Shown: positions 5,874 to 7,700 of the stretch, piece by piece
Layout of the letters: each line of letters starts with the position of its first letter
Position numbering within the stretch: the stretch's first letter is position 1
From: Acidobacteriota bacterium
Lineage (GTDB): Bacteria; Acidobacteriota; Terriglobia; Terriglobales; Acidobacteriaceae
Length of the DNA: 7,700 bases
Reading direction: 5' to 3'
Assembly (NCBI GenBank): GCA_021779695.1
Contig: JAJYAE010000215.1
Coordinates: 1 to 7,700, forward strand
Program-made: the position numbers and the translations under genes
Notes under the pieces: generated by a model
Told to the model about the DNA's origin: nothing
The model's input: only the letters and a program-made list of their open reading frames with translations
Databases searched by the model: none

Positions 5874-7055
5874 TCAAAGGGACCGGACATAGTTCTTGCC
5901 GGGCAGGCAACGGATTCGACCACTCATCTCCAGTTCGAACAGCGCGGTGAACACCTCGGATGAGGTCAACTGCGTCTCAAGCGATTCCAGCAGCTCGTCC
6001 AGTTGCACCGCTTCATCAGTGCGCAGAACCTCGAGCACCATCGCCTCCTCCGGTCGCAATGCCGGTTCAGCCAAGAGAGATGCTTGCGCCTCCGGTTTGG
6101 ATTCAGCGCCGCCCTCAGCCTCCAGTTCTTCACGAACTTGTGAGGGCAGATCTTCCCACACATCTTCCCATGAGGCGACCAGTTTTGCGCCCTGCTTGAT
6201 CAGCGTGTTCGGCGTCCAGGAATTCTTTGCCGTCACGTTGCCGGGCACAGCATATAGATCCCGATTCTGCTCTGCTGCGCATCGCGCTGTCACTCGCGTA
6301 CCCGAATTTTCACTGGCCTCAACAACCAGCACGCCGATGCTCAGCCCACTGATGATCCGGTTGCGGCGCGGAAAATTCTGCGGCGCAGGGAATGTGCCCA
6401 TCGGCACCTCGCTTACGATGGCCCCGCCGGTCGCAAGAATCTCTTCGGCCAGCTTCTTGTTCTCTTTTGGATAAATCACATCGATCCCAGTTCCCCACAC
6501 TGCCACGGTGGGCATACGGGCCGCCAGTGCGCCCTTGTGGGCGCAAGTGTCGATCCCGCGGGCCATGCCGCTCACAATCAGCAGACGCCGCGCCGCCAGA
6601 TCGCGTGCCAGCATTTCGGCGACTCCGCTGCCATATTGCGAAGGATGCCGCGTTCCAACAACCGCGACAGAAGGCCGAGAGAGCAGCTTTGCCTCGCCAC
6701 GGACCCATAGCACCGGAGGCGGGTCATAGATCTCCTTAAGCCGCTCGGGATAGTCGGCGCTGGCCAGCGTGACAACGCTCCCACCCTGTTCGCGTATCCG
6801 TGCCCATTCGTCTTCGGCCATCTGGCGAGCTTTGCCTTCAAAGATGCTTTGCACAGCCTGCACAGGAAGACGCAGACTCTCCAACTCTGTGAGGGACATG
6901 GCAAAAATTCGGCTGGCTGAATCAACCTGACGAAGCAGTTCGAAGATGCGTCTTGGGCCGAGTCCCGGAACGAGGGTGAGAGCCAGGCATGCCAGTTCGT
7001 CTTCCTCAATGTTTGTGGTGCCTGTGCGGGCCGCCTGATACGGCAAGGTAGTCAT
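5874..7055 (-). CDS. dprA: DNA-processing protein DprA (Smf)
   Basis: Binds incoming single-stranded DNA in the cytoplasm and loads RecA during natural transformation; also present in many bacteria not known to be competent. From ATG at 7055 it has 393 residues, normal for the family. The N-terminal helical part includes the helix-hairpin-helix-like LVPGLGPRR (28-36). The Rossmann-type DprA core (about 100-295) carries VVGTRHPSQYG (132-142), SGMARGIDTCAHKGAL (162-177), GTGIDVIYP (188-196), FPRRNRIISGLS (228-239), VVEA (244-247), AEQNRDLYAVPG (261-272) and PNTLIKQGA (282-290). A Glu-rich linker (about 300-332) leads to a winged-helix-like C-terminal domain (about 333-393). The frame is open to 7202, but the extra residues resemble no DprA N-terminus and GGAGA lies just before the 7055 ATG. 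It lies upstream of topA in the same orientation and divergent from mqnA. Confidence 0.97.
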   Translation of the reverse strand: MTTLPYQAARTGTTNIEEDELACLALTLVPGLGPRRIFELLRQVDSASRIFAMSLTELESLRLPVQAVQSIFEGKARQMAEDEWARIREQGGSVVTLASADYPERLKEIYDPPPVLWVRGEAKLLSRPSVAVVGTRHPSQYGSGVAEMLARDLAARRLLIVSGMARGIDTCAHKGALAARMPTVAVWGTGIDVIYPKENKKLAEEILATGGAIVSEVPMGTFPAPQNFPRRNRIISGLSIGVLVVEASENSGTRVTARCAAEQNRDLYAVPGNVTAKNSWTPNTLIKQGAKLVASWEDVWEDLPSQVREELEAEGGAESKPEAQASLLAEPALRPEEAMVLEVLRTDEAVQLDELLESLETQLTSSEVFTALFELEMSGRIRCLPGKNYVRSL

Positions 7056-7059
7056 GACT

Positions 7060-7064
7060 TCTCC
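7060..7064 (-). promoter_or_regulatory. dprA ribosome binding site
   Basis: Minus-strand GGAGA (7064-7060) lies four bases before the ATG at 7055. This supports the 393-residue form over an upstream start at 7202 in the same open frame. Confidence 0.65.
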
Positions 7065-7176
7065 GTTGGTGGCCAGTGCACACGGGTGCGCTAACCTGTT
7101 AAAAGCAATCTGGAGTTTCGCTGGATTTGCGCTCACAATAAGCGGGTGAAGGAAGGAAGTCAAGCCAGCCCCTTGC

Positions 7177-7191
7177 AGGGCTTCAAGCCCT
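7177..7191. repeat. Perfect hyphenated palindrome AGGGCTT-C-AAGCCCT
   Basis: Seven-base arms with a single central C, between divergent dprA and mqnA. It could be an operator for either promoter. It also resembles the short GGGCTnnAGCCC-type palindromes that I recall being scattered between genes in Acidobacteria, so a REP-like interspersed element is an alternative. Only one copy is seen in this window. Confidence 0.4.
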
Positions 7192-7233
7192 ACAGCGCGC
7201 ATCTTTAGCCCAGCCTTGTGTGTCTAATGGAGT

Positions 7234-7700
7234 GTGACTTCGACCTTGCATCGCCCATATCGTGTTGCTGCAATCCGTTTTTTAAACCCCGCCCCACTCA
7301 TGTGGGACTTTGAACATCCCCCTTTGAATACAGCACTTTCCGGACGCTACCAGCTAGACTGGATGCTCCCCTCAGAGTGTGCGGATCGCCTTTGCAGCGG
7401 CCAGGCTGAAATCGGACTTGTGCCCATTGCATCGCTCGCCAACAACCCGGCCCTGCGCATCCTGCCCGGTTGCACAATTGCATCCAAAGGTAACGTGCGG
7501 TCGCTGCTACTGGTGCGAAGAGCTCATCAATCGATACGAGAATTGCGCAGCGTCGCAGCCGACACCGCCAGCCGCACCACCGTGACCTATGCTCGCATTT
7601 TGTTCCACAAGTGGGGCAACCCGCACGCGCCGTTTGTGCCTATGGCGGCTAATCTGGACGCCATGCTCGACCGTGCCGATGCCGCAATCATCATTGGCGA
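7234..7700 (+). CDS. mqnA: Chorismate dehydratase MqnA, N-terminal part (3' end outside window)
   Basis: First enzyme of the futalosine route to menaquinone: it dehydrates chorismate to 3-enolpyruvylbenzoate in the cytoplasm. The frame is open from 7234 to the window end, giving 155 residues of a protein normally about 250-300 long. Family-typical stretches: RVAAIRFLNPAPLMWDFEH (10-28), LDWMLPSECADRLCSGQAEIGLVPIASL (41-68), ILPGCTIASKGNVRSLLLV (76-94), AADTASRTTVTYARIL (108-123), FVPMAANLDAML (134-145) and ADAAIIIG (148-155). It belongs to the periplasmic-binding-protein-like MqnA/MqnD fold. An in-frame stop at 7225-7227 limits the start to GTG 7234 or TTG 7246. GGAG at 7229-7232 is too close to the first and rather far from the second, so the start is uncertain; the conserved region begins near 7261. 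The presence of mqnA suggests menaquinone-based respiration. Confidence 0.9.
   Translation, partial: MTSTLHRPYRVAAIRFLNPAPLMWDFEHPPLNTALSGRYQLDWMLPSECADRLCSGQAEIGLVPIASLANNPALRILPGCTIASKGNVRSLLLVRRAHQSIRELRSVAADTASRTTVTYARILFHKWGNPHAPFVPMAANLDAMLDRADAAIIIG

Larger units (their letters stand above)
7056..7233. other. Divergent dprA / mqnA intergenic region (178 bases)
   Basis: It should contain back-to-back promoters for dprA (minus) and mqnA (plus). I could not identify a convincing -35/-10 pair on either strand. It contains a perfect hyphenated palindrome at 7177-7191. The open frame running through it upstream of dprA (7056-7202) shows no recognisable protein signal. Confidence 0.5.

Noticed and set aside
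5777..5950. Small plus-strand frame of 57 residues preceded by AAGGAG at 5760-5765
   Set aside because: The ribosome-like site is 11 bases away, the product has no recognisable feature, and the frame runs 77 bases antisense into the 3' end of dprA.
7056..7202. N-terminal extension of dprA to an ATG at 7202
   Set aside because: The 49 extra residues resemble no DprA N-terminus, while the ATG at 7055 has a well-spaced GGAGA and gives a normal length.
7298..7483. Minus-strand frame of 61 residues, and an overlapping plus-strand frame at 7379-7585
   Set aside because: Both are shadows of the mqnA coding frame, which gives a continuous conserved protein across this interval.

Overview
This is a chromosomal window of ordinary bacterial housekeeping type. 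GC content looks high (not calculated), the genes are closely packed, and there is no sign of phage, insertion sequence, tRNA, rRNA or CRISPR. Several features point to a Gram-negative bacterium, most likely Acidobacteriota (class Terriglobia). These are a lipoprotein with a lipobox, a Sec-exported cysteine-containing mini-protein of a type I associate with Acidobacteria, a futalosine-pathway menaquinone gene whose N-terminus (RVAAIRFLNPAPLMWDFEH) resembles acidobacterial MqnA, and a bacterial TopA with several zinc ribbons. The phylum assignment is inference from remembered family resemblance and was not computed.

Layout. Bases 2-1036 (+) hold the C-terminal part of a sensor histidine kinase whose N-terminus lies outside the window. 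It converges, with a 14-base gap, on a minus-strand pair: a DUF427 protein (1560-1844) and a DUF3574 lipoprotein (1051-1563). These two probably overlap by 4 bases (GTGA) and would be translationally coupled. Upstream of the pair, after a 121-base spacer with two perfect hairpins, one of them terminator-like, is a small exported protein with three cysteines in its mature part (1966-2292, -). Next come an unrecognised 148-residue cytoplasmic protein (2405-2851, -), DNA topoisomerase I topA (2920-5586, -) and dprA (5874-7055, -). Divergent from dprA is the 5' part of mqnA (7234 to the window end, +), which runs off the edge.

How the genes fit together. dprA and topA lie in the same order and orientation, a pairing found in many bacteria. 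DprA handles incoming single-stranded DNA and loads RecA; TopA relaxes negative supercoils. The 148-residue gene follows topA by 68 bases and may be cotranscribed with it. The other genes (kinase, DUF pair, exported mini-protein, mqnA) have no evident shared pathway.

I found no convincing undescribed multi-gene system. The items most worth checking are the hairpin directly before the DUF427 start, the large insert between the H-box and N-box of the kinase, the apparently degenerate fifth zinc ribbon of TopA, and the intergenic palindromes at 5840-5863 and 7177-7191. No gene-free stretch exceeds 300 bases; the longest are 5587-5873 and 7056-7233.
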